In this document: one piece after another, positions 47,382 through 61,632 of the stretch
How positions within the stretch are numbered: position 1 is the stretch's first letter
Layout: every line of letters starts with the position of its first letter
Source: Lineus longissimus
Lineage: Eukaryota > Nemertea > Pilidiophora > Heteronemertea > Lineidae
Assembly: GCF_910592395.1 (NCBI RefSeq)
Contig: NC_088309.1
Span: 12,342,599-12,406,598, forward strand
DNA length: 64,000 bases
Reading direction: 5' to 3'
Made by a program: the position numbers and the translations under genes
Notes under the pieces: generated by a model
The model's input: the letters and a program-made list of their open reading frames with translations, nothing else
The model's database searches: none
What the model was told of the DNA's origin: nothing

Positions 47382-50300
47382 GTGTTCAAAAATGGTGGTG
47401 TGAACAATGACTTATGGCCTCAGAAAGCCATCTTACTCAAGTCATTGGTCACCCTTCAATTTGCAAATGATGATCATAATCAGTGATGACTGTTTATTCT
47501 CAGATTTGTGATTCTAGTCTGATTAGTCCTGTGGGAAATAGATAATTCACTACCATTTAAGTTAATGGCACCAAAATAAATGCGATGGACGATTATGCCC
47601 AGTTGTTATCTGTGTGAGGGGAGTTCTATTCCTTGGGTACCATTTGTTTTGATTTGCTTGCGCATGTCAATTTTCATTCCAGCTATGTGATCAAATTAAG
47701 TGAAATTTTCCAAGTTGTCAAGTTTATTTTCTGTTTCCTTCAACTTCTGACTTGAGACTTGTATTGTATTGAGATCAAAGCCGTCATGTTGAAAAATGTC
47801 CCACCTCTGTATTGATACCTGAACAAGTCAAGTGCATAGTCATCTTCAGTGTTTTTCTGATTAGTGATTTTGATGTTCCTTTCATTAAATTAATGAGGGA
47901 AGCAGTCTTGTAATTAGTTGTAAGCAACAGTAATGGGAGCCCTCCATCAGACTAGTACCTATCCAATCTTCATGCCCATGCCTTCTTGTCAATTTCATGT
48001 CCCCATCCAACCTTTACCCTCATGTGGCTTGACTTCAATTTCCTGAGCACTCCTCAATCCAGACCCTTTTATAATTGTGCCTGAATTCCCATCAGCAATT
48101 AACTTGATTTCAGCCAGCACTCTCTTGAGTATTTCATGTCTTTGACAGCTCCAATTCATATTTCATCAAAACTTCAATCCCCTCATATTTAGAAGCGATC
48201 AATTAGAAATATATATCGGCATGCTGCCAGCTCCATCTGCCTGAACAGCTGCCGTGCCAGCACTTGCGCTGGTTAGCGTCACAAGTTACCCCATCGGAGC
48301 CCCACTCTGCTGATGATGAATCTCAGTTTCTCGTTCTACGCTGGTTAGAAGATAAATGTGTCCCCACGGACCATGCTCAGGGCTGTATCTCTGCTCGAGA
48401 TGCCGAAGACTGCCTATTCCTCGGCTATATTGGCTGTACTGCGCAGCTAAAATGGGTGTCATAATCAGTCACCATAAAATTGAAGGTTATGGAATTGTTG
48501 CTCGTTTCTTCTTAGCTTCTGTGATGTTGAATTAAAAGGCTAGCTTGTGTGTAAGAAATTTCTGTGATTGGCCTCTCTATATTGGTGACCACACTGTCAC
48601 TATACACACGCGTATACTTGGAATACAACACTTATAAACTAATAATATGTTGTAATAATAAGCTGTAAAATTTCCAATATAAAAAGTTGAATTTTTCTGC
48701 ACTTTTCTGTCATTTTAAAAGAACTAAAACTGGCACTTCGTTCATAGGATCCAAAGCCATATCCAAGCAAAATCTTTTATTTCATGGTCATATTAAATGC
48801 TTTTTAGCATGACTAAACAGTTATGATTTATTGCTTGTTGTAAATGTGGTTTGTATCCATTCCCATAGATTACCTCCTTAGATATTGAGTTATACACCAA
48901 AAACAAGCTGATGTCTCTCATTTATCCCTCAGCTTGAAATGGTGGCAGTCAAAAAAGTAATGACCGGTCACAGGGATTAACAGTCGGGTCAGATATATGA
49001 CCCCACTGTCTATAACACAGTCTCTGTTAGTGCGCTTTGGTACAATCTGATCAATATTTGATTATGCATGTCAGTCACACTCCTTTACAAACAGGTGATG
49101 CAACACCAACGATAATTGGAAATGTTTGGGGTACTCTCTGCTGTAGCTTCCCTGGTTTTGGTGAACCATGGAATTTTCTCTATCAGACATGTCAGTGACT
49201 CCCAGTACACGCTGTCCTTTTCAACAGAGAGATTTGATGAGCTAGAGACATAGTCATTATATTGCGCTATCCTTTCTAATTAGGTTGGGAGTCTGCTCCA
49301 CTCCCTGGATCTCATGTAGACATTCTTGTATTTGTCTTCTCATCGAAGAAGCTCGCAAATTCGGTCTCGGACGTATTGCAATAGCTTTTACACAATATAT
49401 AGGCCTATATTGCCATGTCTTGTGGCCCATTTGCTTCCTTTAGGCCTCTAGTCAGCTGGGACAGATTTCTTAAGAATTTATGATTCACCTTTCCAACCTG
49501 GGTGAGAAAAAACCTGATTCCTGATGCCATGTGAAGGTTTCAAATCATTTGATACCAATGCTGATCATTTACTGAACAATACTCATTTGACAGCCAGGGT
49601 TGTAAAATGTGTTCATTGACTTCTGCTGACTCATTTCCAGTGATGGAGAAATGTTGGTGAAGCCAAAAAAATGAAAACTTGCCTATTAATCATTTGGCAC
49701 AGTGATGTTTCATGCCTTGGTTAAGTCATTTCAGTTGAAATTTTAGTGAATTTAATGTTAGTGTTTGCTCCCAGATTGCGAAAATGAAATGGTTAGTGTA
49801 TGACTGGTCATACACTGCCGATAAAACAAGGAACTTGACAGAGCGGAATGCTTGGTGTATTCTTAGCAGTGGCCTACTGAATAAAGGCTTCCAGGAATTT
49901 GTAGGCTTGTAATGAGGAAGCATGCTATGTTCTTTAGTTTCATCTTTGGAAGTGAGTCATAGGCAAGAAAAAGAATCTGCCGCCAGCAGATCATGGGTTT
50001 TTAATGTCCCTCTGAATTCATTGACGTTCATTAGAATTTGAAACTAAAAGTTTCTTCACTCTAAAAGGTTTTGTTCTGGCTGGCATCATCTTAAGCTTCC
50101 TTCTGATATTTACGGCATACTTGAACTTATCAATGGTATGTATGGCTGTATTTATATGTCATAAAACGTGAACTACTTGTTACAGATGAAAAGTCTTCTG
50201 GCTCTCCTTGGAAACTGCACTTCGTGAAATATGGACATCATGTTCAGGGTTGACCGAAGGCACCAACTTGAAATCTTGAAGCAATTAAAACTCCCTCAGA

Positions 50301-50935
50301 ATGAAGTGAATCCTTATTTGAAACATGCGACACTCTCTAAAAATGAGAGAACCGACTCCCACCTTTGAAATTGGCATTCACTTCATTTTGAAAATATTCT
50401 TATTGTTATATATAAGATTTCAAGTTCCAGCCAAAATAATAGTGCCCGTAAGTAACTGTTGAAGCTAAATGTTGGTGAATCTGTTCATTTTCAATTCACC
50501 TCTTTCCAGCTGAGTGCCCCAAGTGGTTGAGCTCCTTTGTGGTGAAATCAAATGGTTGATTTGTTGAACCTTTGATGTTACTGACATCACGTCAGCCGTT
50601 GAAGTCAATAGAGGCTCACCCCAGAACCTAGCAAGTTCAACTACTCCACCCCACCAGGTGCTCATCTACCATAAAGAGGACCAGCAGTCGACTAAATTCT
50701 ACATTAGTTGCCAAAAATGAAATTGTTGATCTTTGTGTTAATGCAAACGTTTTTTTCTGGCTATATTTTCCTGGTTTACAGTAGACATTTTGTATGATAG
50801 GAATTGTGTTTGCTTTAGAAAATCGATGACATGATTGATTGATGTGGTGCAAACCTGACTGTCCTTGGTTTGAAGAGGGACTTATGGCCTGACAATGTTG
50901 ACCTGTTGTGCGCTCAGTACATGATGCTTTTTAGC

Positions 50936-50986
50936 TCACCTCTTAGCAGAGGTGAGCTTATCCCATACCGTGGCGTACGTCGTCCG

Positions 50987-51018
<32 letters not shown>

Positions 51019-52045
51019 GTCCGTCGTCCGTTAGCAGGGCACGTTTCGTAACTATTAGAGCTATTGAGTTGAAACTTGGTACACATGTACCCTTATGTAA
51101 TGACACCTTGGAGACCAAGTTTCGGTCCGATTCGTTTCATGGTTTGGCCACCAGGGGGCCAAACGTTAAAAGTGAAAATATGCAATATCTCCCTTAATAG
51201 TAGTCGGGAAATTTTGAAAAAAATATGGTAGGTACTTCTAGCAAATGTGCATCATATATCCTCCGGGTTTTTGATTTGACCTCCTTTTCAAGGTCACAGA
51301 GGTCAAATGGTGTAAATTGGCCGTTAGGATGTAACGATGGCACGTTTCTAAACTGCAATGACTATTGATACCAAATTTGGTACACATTTACCCCTTAGTC
51401 AGGTGATCTCAGGGACCGAAGTTTGGTCCAATATGATTCACCACTTGACCACCAGGGGGCAAAATCCAAAAACCTTAAAAATGTGATTATTCCTTAACTT
51501 CTTGCCCGATTGCCACCAATTTGATATCATGGGTACATCTAACCACCATACAGTATGTGTCACACAGGTTTTTAATTTGACCTTCTTGTCAAGGTCACAA
51601 AGGTCAAATGGCGTAAATTCGCCGTCAGGCCGTAACTATGGCACGTTTCTTAACTGCAATGACTATCGATCAAAAATTAGGTACACATGTACCCCTTGGT
51701 CAGGTGATCTCAGGTACTGAAGTTTGGTGCGATCTGATTTGCCGTTTGGCCTCCAGGGAGGGGGCCAAATCCTAAATTCTTCAAAATGCCATTATTCCTA
51801 GTAATGACTTGCCCGATTGGCACCAATTTTATATCATAGGTACATCTAATTCTAACAACCATTCAATGTGTCACCCGGGTCTTCTTTGATTTGACCTACT
51901 TTTCAAGGTCACAGAGGTCGAATGTTATGTAAATTGGCCATTTTGGGGAAATTGTAATTGCTTGGACCTACATCAAACCTAACACTACATGACACAATAC
52001 CATGCTCTTTATCCATCTTTCCTCCACATGAGGTGAGCACAATGG
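50936..52045 (+). repeat. Dispersed repeat with three 301-bp units and GTGAGC ends
   Basis: The head has a hairpin AGCTCACCTCT...AGAGGTGAGCT (50934-50955), then a (GTC)n-rich tract (about 50980-51030). Three units follow with GCACGTTTC at 51039, 51340 and 51641, exactly 301 bp apart. Shared unit motifs are TTGGTACACAT, CACCAGGGGGC, TTTTCAAGGTCA and GGTCAAATG. The end contains GAGGTGAGCACAATGGCCCT, echoing the head. Repeats of this design are common in marine invertebrate genomes (from memory, not searched). The GTC run makes a spurious arginine-rich frame. Confidence 0.85.
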
Positions 52046-55000
52046 CCCTGGCCATTTCATTTAAAGATGGTGATTACCTTAACTCAGCTCTGTACTCTAA
52101 AATAGTTTACACCCTACATGTACCATCTTCAAAAAACATATAGCGCCTCCATTTCAAACGTCCGCATGGTGGTATTGCCTTAGTACTGTAATTATTTATA
52201 ATCAGTTCTTTCCTTGAGTCAATTGATCATTCAATTGCTTCCTGGCCAATCTCCGCCATGACCTTGAGGCCAGGAAAACACCCTTTCGTGTGCTTGGATG
52301 GTTTAATGTAGGCTACACAGTTGAGTGTTAAAATGTGTGTCACTGAAATCTGCAGCCCCAATTATTTTCAGACAAAATTTGATTGGAAGACACCCGTCTG
52401 ACACCTCACAGTTTTGTGTCTTGTCATTTCTTTTAGTTCACCCATGAACATCCCCCTACCCTTGAACATTACCACCTGGTTGAGCCCTACTTACTGTGTG
52501 ATGACTCTGTGAGGAAAATTGCAAAAGGGAGTATACCTCAAGTCTGTTAGCTGTTTTCCTTCAGCTGTTGACAGTGTAAAGTTTCCTCCTGGACTGAATA
52601 TGATACACTGGTTTATCATATCACTTCCACATTATCTTCGGCCTATCTGGTAAACATGGAGTTTAGGGCCTACTGATATCTATAACCTCTAGGCCTACAT
52701 GTACCCTTCTTCTGTTCGTGCTTTGCATCAGTTTCTAATTGCCACCAAAACAGCTGATGTCTTGGAGCCAATCCTTTTCCAGAATTTTGGTCGTATTGAA
52801 TTGTGATATTGCCAGTCTTTTGAGAGCCGTTTATCAGATTAAAACGACACCAAATAACAGGCTAAGCCTTTTAAAAAAAGCATGATTTATTTCTCTGTTT
52901 TTTCTTCAAATATCACTGATTATTAAACCAACCGGTGAAATCAGCATTTCTCCCATTTTTTCCTGGCTAATTGCCCTTCCAACGTCCTTGTCTGTGTTTC
53001 TTACCTTTACCTGGCTCTGTAGGAAGTCACCATCACGGAAGCCTCCTCGCTGAGTATGCACCACCTCTGACTCATCACCAACACAAGCAACTCAGCTTCA
53101 TTTTGTTATCGTGAGCTTGATGATAACCTCATGGAACCCTACTCTAAAGATACCTGGAATTTTCACTAAACCAGCAGTTGGGGAGCTGAAGACCTGATCT
53201 GTCCTATCGATGCTTCTCTTCACATGCCAGGTGTTATGTGTTTACCACAAGATTCTGCAGCTTCTGTCTTTTTTTTCCTCATGATTCACATCGATGCTTG
53301 CTGTTCTGCACCAGGAGGTTGATGCATGAATTCACATGCCTGTCATCATGAAGGCAGAAAGAAACTCATTTTTGGTTTCTCAACCATCGCTTCAGAGGAT
53401 GTAGCATTAATTCCTTGTGGGCTTGAAATGAAGTAGTCACATGAAGTTCACCTTAAGAAAACACCACTCCGAGAGTTGTGACGCCACTTGTGTTTTTACC
53501 ATTCTCAGTTTCCTGGATCAGAAATATGGAAATCAAATGAATGCATGTGCCAATGAATATTTGATTGGGCAAACCCATGCATCACCTGGGACAGTCAACC
53601 CATTGCTTCTTAAAATCAGAAGTGAAAATGATTGTGTGATGCAGTCCTGCACAATGACTGTACTTTACATGGTGATTGTCACTGATATATTTACTACTTT
53701 CCCATAACAATCAGGTCACTATGTCAATGGTCCTTATGTTGGCAGGTTGCAAAGGTCAGTCCATCTAATTAAATCTTCCACAGTGATTTACTGGCAGTGT
53801 GTAGCAGAGCAGCAGTCAGTACAGTGTTCTTGATTTTCATGCAGCCAAAAGGGGGGCCTACTTTCCAGGTGTTCCTTAGGAAAGTATACATTATGGCCTG
53901 TACCTGGAGTCTGAGGTCACAAAGCTATGCATCTACAGGATGTTGGTTGGAAACCCACAAACCGATCCCCTATCATTCATCAGCCAGACCAGCAATTGGG
54001 AGTCTACTTTCGTATGGAAGATCATTTTGTAAAGCATAAGATGGAAAAATCAGCCATCCTCATTTACAGGTCGATTTGACTGATGTTGTTTAATTAGGCA
54101 AACATTCTATATCATATCACAGCCATCCAGAATATATAGACTGTCTGAGCAAGTCATATTCTGCCCCTCGTCTCAAAGTCTACCAAGCCGAGAATATAGC
54201 AAACCCAGCCAACTGGTTGTGACAGTGAGTAATTTGTGTCCGCCCTGTTTCTGAAAAGGTCCAGGGGTGATTAGATACAAGACGTCACTGTCTGCAATTA
54301 CAGGAGGTCTCACAACCAAATGACCCTTCCATATTAGGTATTAATAAAGCAGAGGCACGTCCTCTCTCTTAGTTAAGTCTGTTAGACAGCCTCTTCTGGT
54401 GTTGATTGGTCAATGTTGCCTTTGGAAATATTAAGAAAAAAACGTCACACCCAAATGGGCAGATGACACAAGCGTGTTACATGGCTAGTTTTGTTAGTTA
54501 ATCATCTCGTAAAAGATCACTTTTGGTCTCTATCGCTATCAGTATTTTTCCATTTTCATGGTTTTGTTGTGGAATGATACCAAGTGTATGATGTTATTAT
54601 CCAGAACTGCAGCTGGGGCCTTTAACCTTCTCTGTATTATTGCCATAATGGCGCTACAAAGCAGTTTCTGTCTATTTCTGGTTGCTATAGAAGCCATGTG
54701 ATAGGATGCTTTCCTTGTGGGGAAAGTCACTTGGATGGCAACCTTTTTTCTAAAGGGAAACTTCAAATGCTGAAGTGGAACCTTGTAGAAACCCCTTTCT
54801 GTAATTATGAAAACAATATTGAGGCTTTTTTCATGTCTGGCATTCTCTGGTTAGTAATTTTAATGCAATCCCACCACAGTTTCAAGTTTTTGTGATTGCC
54901 CTGTTTTGATTATATTGGGAGGAAATTGATGCAATACTCGGCACTACCATTGTTAAGCAGTCTTGCAGCTCTGATGAAATTGAATTTACATTGTTATGTT

Positions 55001-56214
55001 AATGGCTTAATTAGATTATAGACTGTTCAAATTAGATTTAGAATTTCTGAATATTTCTTTTCTTTTTACCACTGCATGTCAAGTGCAGCTCTCACAGCTC
55101 TTTGCCAACAGAAAGCGACGCTCTACTGTCCAGGACCACTGAGGTGATATGAGCAGGCAATTGTTAATGAAGTAAGGGTGTAACATATGGAAAATTGTTC
55201 GTCATTATCATGATATTACCAAATGTTGAAAATGTCAGTTCACCTTGAAACAAACCTGCTGTGTTTCAGTGATTTGCGAGTCGCTTCCTTCACATCAGAG
55301 AACAGCGTCAGTTGCTTTCCTAGAACAACAACAGTTGCTGGCGTCTGTTTCCGAGCTGTGTACACTACATCCAGTCTCCCTTGGTTTCCCGCCTAATTGG
55401 CTGACCTGCTGTTGCAAGCTCATTTTTCCACGTCGAGGTGTTTCGCTTGTGTCTCTGATCTCCTGATGAAATAGAGGCGTAATGCTATTGCTGTATAAGT
55501 TGTAAGACAGAGCTATGAGATTATTAGCAAAGATTGTGTGCTGTCGCCCATAAAATTAGCTCAAACTATTGCTTCCATATTTCATTTCTGCGAGCTACTC
55601 CCACAAGGTGAGATTTATTGGATAGGTGTAGGAATACATGGTGCAAGTTGAATAGTAGTGTAGTAATAGTGGCGCGTGCTATCCTTGGAATGCGGTAACC
55701 TCGCTAGCCAGTTTTAAGCCAAGTTCACAAAAATATATGTAGGTTTTGACTTGGAAAGTACAGATGAATCAAGCCAATTACCTGAAGCTATATTCACCCA
55801 TAGACTGTGCCAAGATGCCGCACTTTCCCTACCTGACTCTTACGTTTGCATTTGTGATTGGAAAAAAGTCTCAATGAATTATGTCAAACTTGGGCAGGTG
55901 GTGTGATGAGTATGATAAATTTCTGGGATCACTTCAACTTGTTTTCCTCCTGAAATAGACATTTACGCTTTAAATGTCTATGCTCAATCAGGTTGCAGCT
56001 ATTTCCCAAGCCAGAAGTCTCACCTGGTTGATCTTGTAAATAGGCCTTGCTATATCCTAGCATCATTGTCTATTTGAAGGCGTACATCCCAGGCTTTAAA
56101 GAATATTCTTATTGGTAAACATTGATTGGCTTTGACCTTTTAACCTAGAATTTCTCACCAAATTTATTGTAAAAACACACACCATAACACAATAAAGAAG
56201 AGAATGTGAAGGTC

Positions 56215-56335
56215 ACATTGGTGAAGCTGCAAGTTCAAGGCCATTGGAATGTTGACACTCGTTACAACTGCCAAATGGTAAAAACTTTCAAGGTCAAGGT
56301 CACTTTGTTGAAATAGCTAAGGTCAAGGTCTTCTA
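56215..56335. repeat. AAGGTCA-rich repeat relic
   Basis: TGAAGGTCAC, AAGTTCAAGGCC, TTCAAGGTCAAGGTCAC and TAAGGTCAAGGTC occur within about 120 bp, resembling a decayed tandem repeat. Confidence 0.45.
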
Positions 56336-59300
56336 ATCAGACAATTTTTCATTAGGAATATTCCCCAGATGGCTGTTGGAAATAGATCTCCCCCACTTGA
56401 AACTGTGCCTGGTAACAACACCAATCTAAACAAACAAATCCAATAAAACCTCCTTTATGATCAATAATTGTCTTGAATAAAATCCATTTCAACCGTGGCC
56501 AATCCTTTTATATTAGTACTAAATTGGTAAATGTCCTTAAAGGTATTGACCCCTTAACCTTTCCAGATGATCACGAAATACAGCTGCCATTCCTAAATGG
56601 AAAAGCATTAAGGAAATATGATTATGACATGTATTTCATATTGAAATCTGTTTTATTCACTTGTGCAGCTGTGACCACGAGACAAGCTAATTAAAATGTG
56701 GGGAGTAAAGCCGCTGGACATGGCTAGTGTAGTTTGTGTGTACATCTGGGCTCAGGTTAGGGTGAAGTGTTCTGATATATTGTGCTGGACTTGTATTCAA
56801 GAAATATTTTAATGAAAATATAAAATTGAACGTCTGGTGTCCTATTGATTCATGTGTCTGATGTAGCATTCATTCGTTGCAGCTGATTCTTGTCTATGTT
56901 TAATCTTTCATGGGCTGCTTTTTGAGCATCATTGGCCATTGTTTTCAGAAGAGGAATTGATGGGTAGAAAAAAGTGCAGAAAAATGCAAACAGCAAATCT
57001 TTTGTTTGTGTCATATGAGTATGATCAAACCTGTTGTATATGATTGAAGACAAAAATTGAGTGAGTGTCTCTAAATGTGTACTGTAGCTCTTTTGTGTTT
57101 CTTGCCTGAAGTGTAAATCACCTTCGTATGTCGTTTCTATTTTTCAACTAATCATATTTGTGCAAAGTTGGTGTTTTCTAATATTGTCGTTTTCCCCTGC
57201 AAGGTCTTTATTACACGTTCTTGTTCACAATGCATTAATCAACTTTGTGGAGAACACAATCTGCCTTCCAGGAATATGTTGTTCTTCTCCGTATTTCTTT
57301 CCCGTGGCATTTTCATCCGTTCAGGGCCACAACCAATTTTCTGTGTCTATTTGTAATATTTGCCAATGATTCTTTTCTATTATGGTACACAATGTTGGTT
57401 GAACTTATCTGATGTCTTATTTTCATCTCCCGACCTCATCCCGAGTAATGCTTTCATGGCAATGGTTGTGTTGTTGTCTTCGTCATCACCCAATCGCAGC
57501 AAATATGACACATGAAATGTCCTGAGTGAGTTAACTTTCCCACAAAAGACTCAACCTATTGTTGACTAATAATCTATAAAGTGGAATCACTACCACTACT
57601 GTTCATTCCTGCCTCCCCTTGAACTGACTTCGATTTCAGCACAGCCCATAGAGTTCCAGTGAAGATTGTCATTGTACAGTTGCTTGACAACCATGTGAGC
57701 CATTTCCCTATACAACTCCACGGTCCCACATGTAATTTCGATATTCAAAGATTTGCCTTAATGCTTTCTTTGTTTTGGTTTGATGGGTGTGCATATGGCT
57801 GGACTTGGAGGCCGGTAATAGCCTGAGTGTATATCCTGATACATTTGATTGAAAATTGGGAATTGTGGTGTTAATTAGAGTTCACTATATGTATTCTATG
57901 GTATATTCATTTGTGCATAGCATTAATTTTATTCTGATCACAATATGGCCGGGATTCCATACAGGAAGCTCTTTCATGCGCTGTGACAATGGGAAAATTA
58001 CATTCAATCAATGTAGATTTGCTTGAATCTCTTAATTTGTGCGTGCATAAGTGGGATTATTCATGCTGCAGTCATTCTTGGGGCCTCAAATGGGTTATGG
58101 TGATTATCAACATGGTTAGAATCTTTGAGAAAATAAACTGCTCTATAAATTACATTTAGTGCCTGGCTGAGGCAATTTCACTGGTTTATGGTATAGCGTT
58201 AGAATTACTGCTCAAGCCCTTTTGAAATTAAGTGAGGAGTTCTCATATTGTCTTGTTGGTGGTTAAAATGTTATACTTAAGCTAATCTAACCTGTTTCTC
58301 TCCCTGGTCCGGCATCCTAAGGAAATCAGGGTCAACGTTTGCTTCTCCCACTCTCACACATTTCCCCTCATTGGCTGTAAAGAAATGCGCCCAATCAGAG
58401 CATTACTAGCAGATTTTAGGAGTTTCAGAAATGTTGTAGTCATCAAATATGCATTTTCATTGGCTGTTATCTTGCTGATGAGGAGAAAACACATACTTTC
58501 TCTTGCAGCACTATTCCATGAATACGTGACTACCATCATAGTAAACAACCAGATTTGTGAGGCATTTCCATTCATAAAAATCATTCGAAGTACTGGAACC
58601 GAGGTTGTCACTTAATATCTCGGTTGTGGAAGTATGTGCATGTACTTCAGCCAATGAGGTGAAATGTCTCAGGGGTTTTGTATGAGGGCCGGAAAACCAA
58701 ACGTTACCCCTGATTTCCTCGGAATGCCGATCCTGTTGCTTAACCAACCTGCTGCGGGTGATGTGCATAGTATGTCGTCATGTACATGACACCATGACCT
58801 GCGCATAAATTCTGTTTTTAAACATGGCTGTTTTATCATGCTCTTTCTTGAGCGTTTGAGAATCTCCTAAGTGACTTTGTTTCAAAGCCAAACACTTGAA
58901 ATTGACAATGCCCCTTGACAGTATGATACTTCACTTTAAAACCAAAATGGATATTACAAAACCAATACTAGAAGTAGCACTCAGATTGTATGAGTTTTCA
59001 ATTAACACTCACTCTTGTTTCATAGAAAATGATGCCTGGCCTTAATTAATAGATTCAGTGTCAAATGTAATATAAAATCCAATAAAGGAGCTGGTAAAGT
59101 ATCAGAGGATCGCATTTGATATTCAAGTTGCCATAATGAGAACATAATATTACTTGAGATTAGGTGTTCATTATTACCAATTGATTACAGCCATATAGGA
59201 ATTTGACAGTTGCTTACTGTATACATGTCATCTTTTTAATCAGTTGGCAGAGAGTGGAGTGGGGTTAGTGAAGGGTATCGTTCAGATGTCGAAGCAGTTA

Positions 59301-59400
59301 TTTAGGGAGGTGTAGAATTTAAGGCCATCACAACTCACATCATGAAACCAAAAACAGAGTGTGAAATGGACCCTGGTAAGCCAGGATGAGCATATTAACA

Positions 59401-59547
59401 TACAGTAGAACCTCTCTATTAAGGACACCCTCTGGACTGACGAGTGCTATCCTTAATAGAGAGGTCAAATTGAATAGAAACAACCAGTTTGGGACCAAAA
59501 CAAAAGTCCTTAATAGAGAGGTGTCTGCTAAGGGAGGTTCCACTGTA
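59401..59547. mobile_element. TA-flanked MITE, copy C
   Basis: A 143-bp core (59403-59545) flanked by TA. The left end is CAGTAGAACCTCTCTATTAA and the right end's reverse complement is CAGTGGAACCTCCCTTAGC. It is the best-preserved of the three copies (others at 789 and 1057) and in the same orientation. Confidence 0.9.
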
Positions 59548-61395
59548 CAAGCAGTCTTGACAAGCATCTGGGCGCTGCTTTGGGTTGCCATAGTTTTACA
59601 TTACTTATATCATGATCTTAGATTTGATGATGCTGTTTCCCCTTGTGGCTGTCCCCAGAATCGCCAATCATATTCAAGTGCCAGTGGCAATGATGTTGCG
59701 TGGCAGTTACTGTCTGTGGCGTGGTTTGGGGACATCGCCTGTGGACTGCCTTGATTAAGGGTGGTAGCCATCATCTTCAGGGTGTGGACCTCAAGCCGCA
59801 GTGCCCTTATGTATATAAACTGTCCAGCACGAGGAGAGAGCAAAACAATTGCACCAAGACTATCATCGAATACGCCCATTATATTCACAGTGCTGTGTGA
59901 GCTATGAAGGCACTGTCATTGTGTCGCATGCAATAAAATTTAAATTATTCTTAACAAGAGCAGAGGAAGGGGATTTTCATTTGAGTTATGACGCTCCACT
60001 GCGCATTGAATCTCCATAGCTCGGAGTAATGTGTGCTCTCTATTAATCTTTCAGTATGGTAATCATGTCTGTATAGTTGGAATGGTTTGATGGAAGTGTT
60101 GTTCCCAGGCGTTTTGTCGTATTTTCTGACGACATTCTTGGGCAATATTTGCCTGAACTCGTCCGCTGCACACAACAAATCACAGATCAGCTGCGCATAG
60201 CACCAGCCGTTGCCAACATATCCACCGAACCTATTCATTGTACGCCAACTGATGCATTCTGGTCTAGATATCTGAATTAATTCCTTCATTCGTGCGCAAA
60301 TCTCCTCTCGCCAGATGTTGAAGATTGATGATATTGCCTTGAGTGATTTATTTCAGAATTGTAGAGATTTGTTGCTGGTATGTTAGTTAAATGAAGTGAA
60401 ACCTACGTCACACAACTGCTCACCAGATCCTGTGAAATGTTCTCCCATGCAAAATTACTGAACCCCACTTTTTCGGCGGTGTTCTATTTTCAAAATTGGG
60501 TTGCAAATTATCCTAATTTTCTTTGTGCATTTCACACCATGTTATTAACAGCACAATAGATTTTCCTGGCTGCCGTCCATTTCTGTTGAATAAAAACCTC
60601 ATCATTGAGGCTGTTTGTAATAACATTAAACTCTCTCATTGATTAATTAACCTGTCGGGCAATCAGAACATGTACACGCCAACATTGCATTGGCGCCATT
60701 TAATGATAGTAGTAGAGGGTTAATGGAAAAGTAATTGGGTCTATCCATCAATGACTGATTAAGCACTCTACAACCAGTATGAGGGGCTCGAAAGGGAGTG
60801 CGTCTGCAACATGGGCATTGTATATTGCATACAATATTGACTCTTTTGTTCATCTCCTTCTTAGTCGGACTTGCAGTCATCTCCAATGTCAAAACAACAT
60901 ATGCTTGTCGAGGTTGTCAAACTCGACATCTCCAACACCCCACACCCCCCACCCAATATACTTGTACTGATCCTTTGCTGCCCAACTTAGTCAAACACAT
61001 AAATACAACAACAGCTCCCTGGGTGATTGAAGTCATTTATCCAATAGTTCAGGAACAGGGATGAAACTCCTATTGGTGCTTATTGCTTTGCCACAGATTT
61101 TCAATAGCGATAACAGACCAAGAATACGTTTTTCTGATAAATAATGAACACTAGTTACATATATATAGTACGTCGATATTGGAATTATTGGTTTTGTTTA
61201 TTAATTGCTTTTGCCCAAAGTATTGGATGCTTTATTCTCAAGATACTAAGGAATACCAATATATAGAAAAATGGCTATAAATGAAGGACGTTATGTGCTT
61301 CAAATGTCACCACATTGTATCATGAGCTACTGTTGTCTCTTGAATAACCGTTCTGCACTTATACTAGAGCCTTGCTGAAAATATTCAGTGGGTGC

Positions 61396-61632
61396 AGGGT
61401 TCTCCACTATGCTTTTTGTCCAGGCGCAGCACCCGGGCAGAATCATCTTCCCCACTTCAGCACCCGGACAAAAAAGTTAGCACCCGGACAGATTCATAGA
61501 GTTGGTAATGGTTTTACTGTTATAGCACCCAGACAGATTTTGCTGCCAACCTGGACAGAACTGAAGTGAATTCTCAATTGTGTCAAAATATGGCGACAGC
61601 ACCCGGCCCAAAAAAATTGTTGGGAGAACACT
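61396..61632. mobile_element. hAT-like MITE with internal AGCACCCGG repeats
   Basis: The ends AGGGTTCTCC and (reverse complement) AGTGTTCTCC are short inverted repeats of the CAGNGTTCTCC style seen in hAT elements. GGGTGC directly repeats on both sides (61390-61395 and 61633-61638); hAT elements normally give 8 bp, so the boundaries may be off by a base or two. Inside, AGCACCC(G/A)G(A/G)CAGA-like motifs recur five times. There is no ORF of note. Confidence 0.65.

Noticed and set aside
50936-51197. Arginine-rich frames on both strands
   Set aside because: They are translations of the (GTC)n-rich head of a dispersed repeat, not protein-coding sequence.
53024-53060. Acceptor-like CTCTGTAG followed by an open stretch, considered as the rest of RRM2
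   Set aside because: The translation (EVTITEASSLSM) does not resemble RRM2 and lacks a usable donor in phase.
55095-55145. Acceptor after CCAACAG with donor GTGATA, considered as an exon
   Set aside because: Short, weak donor, and the translation does not fit an RRM.
59386-59754. 122-codon plus-strand frame
   Set aside because: Its first half is the TA-flanked MITE, and related frames appear at the other copies. No independent support.
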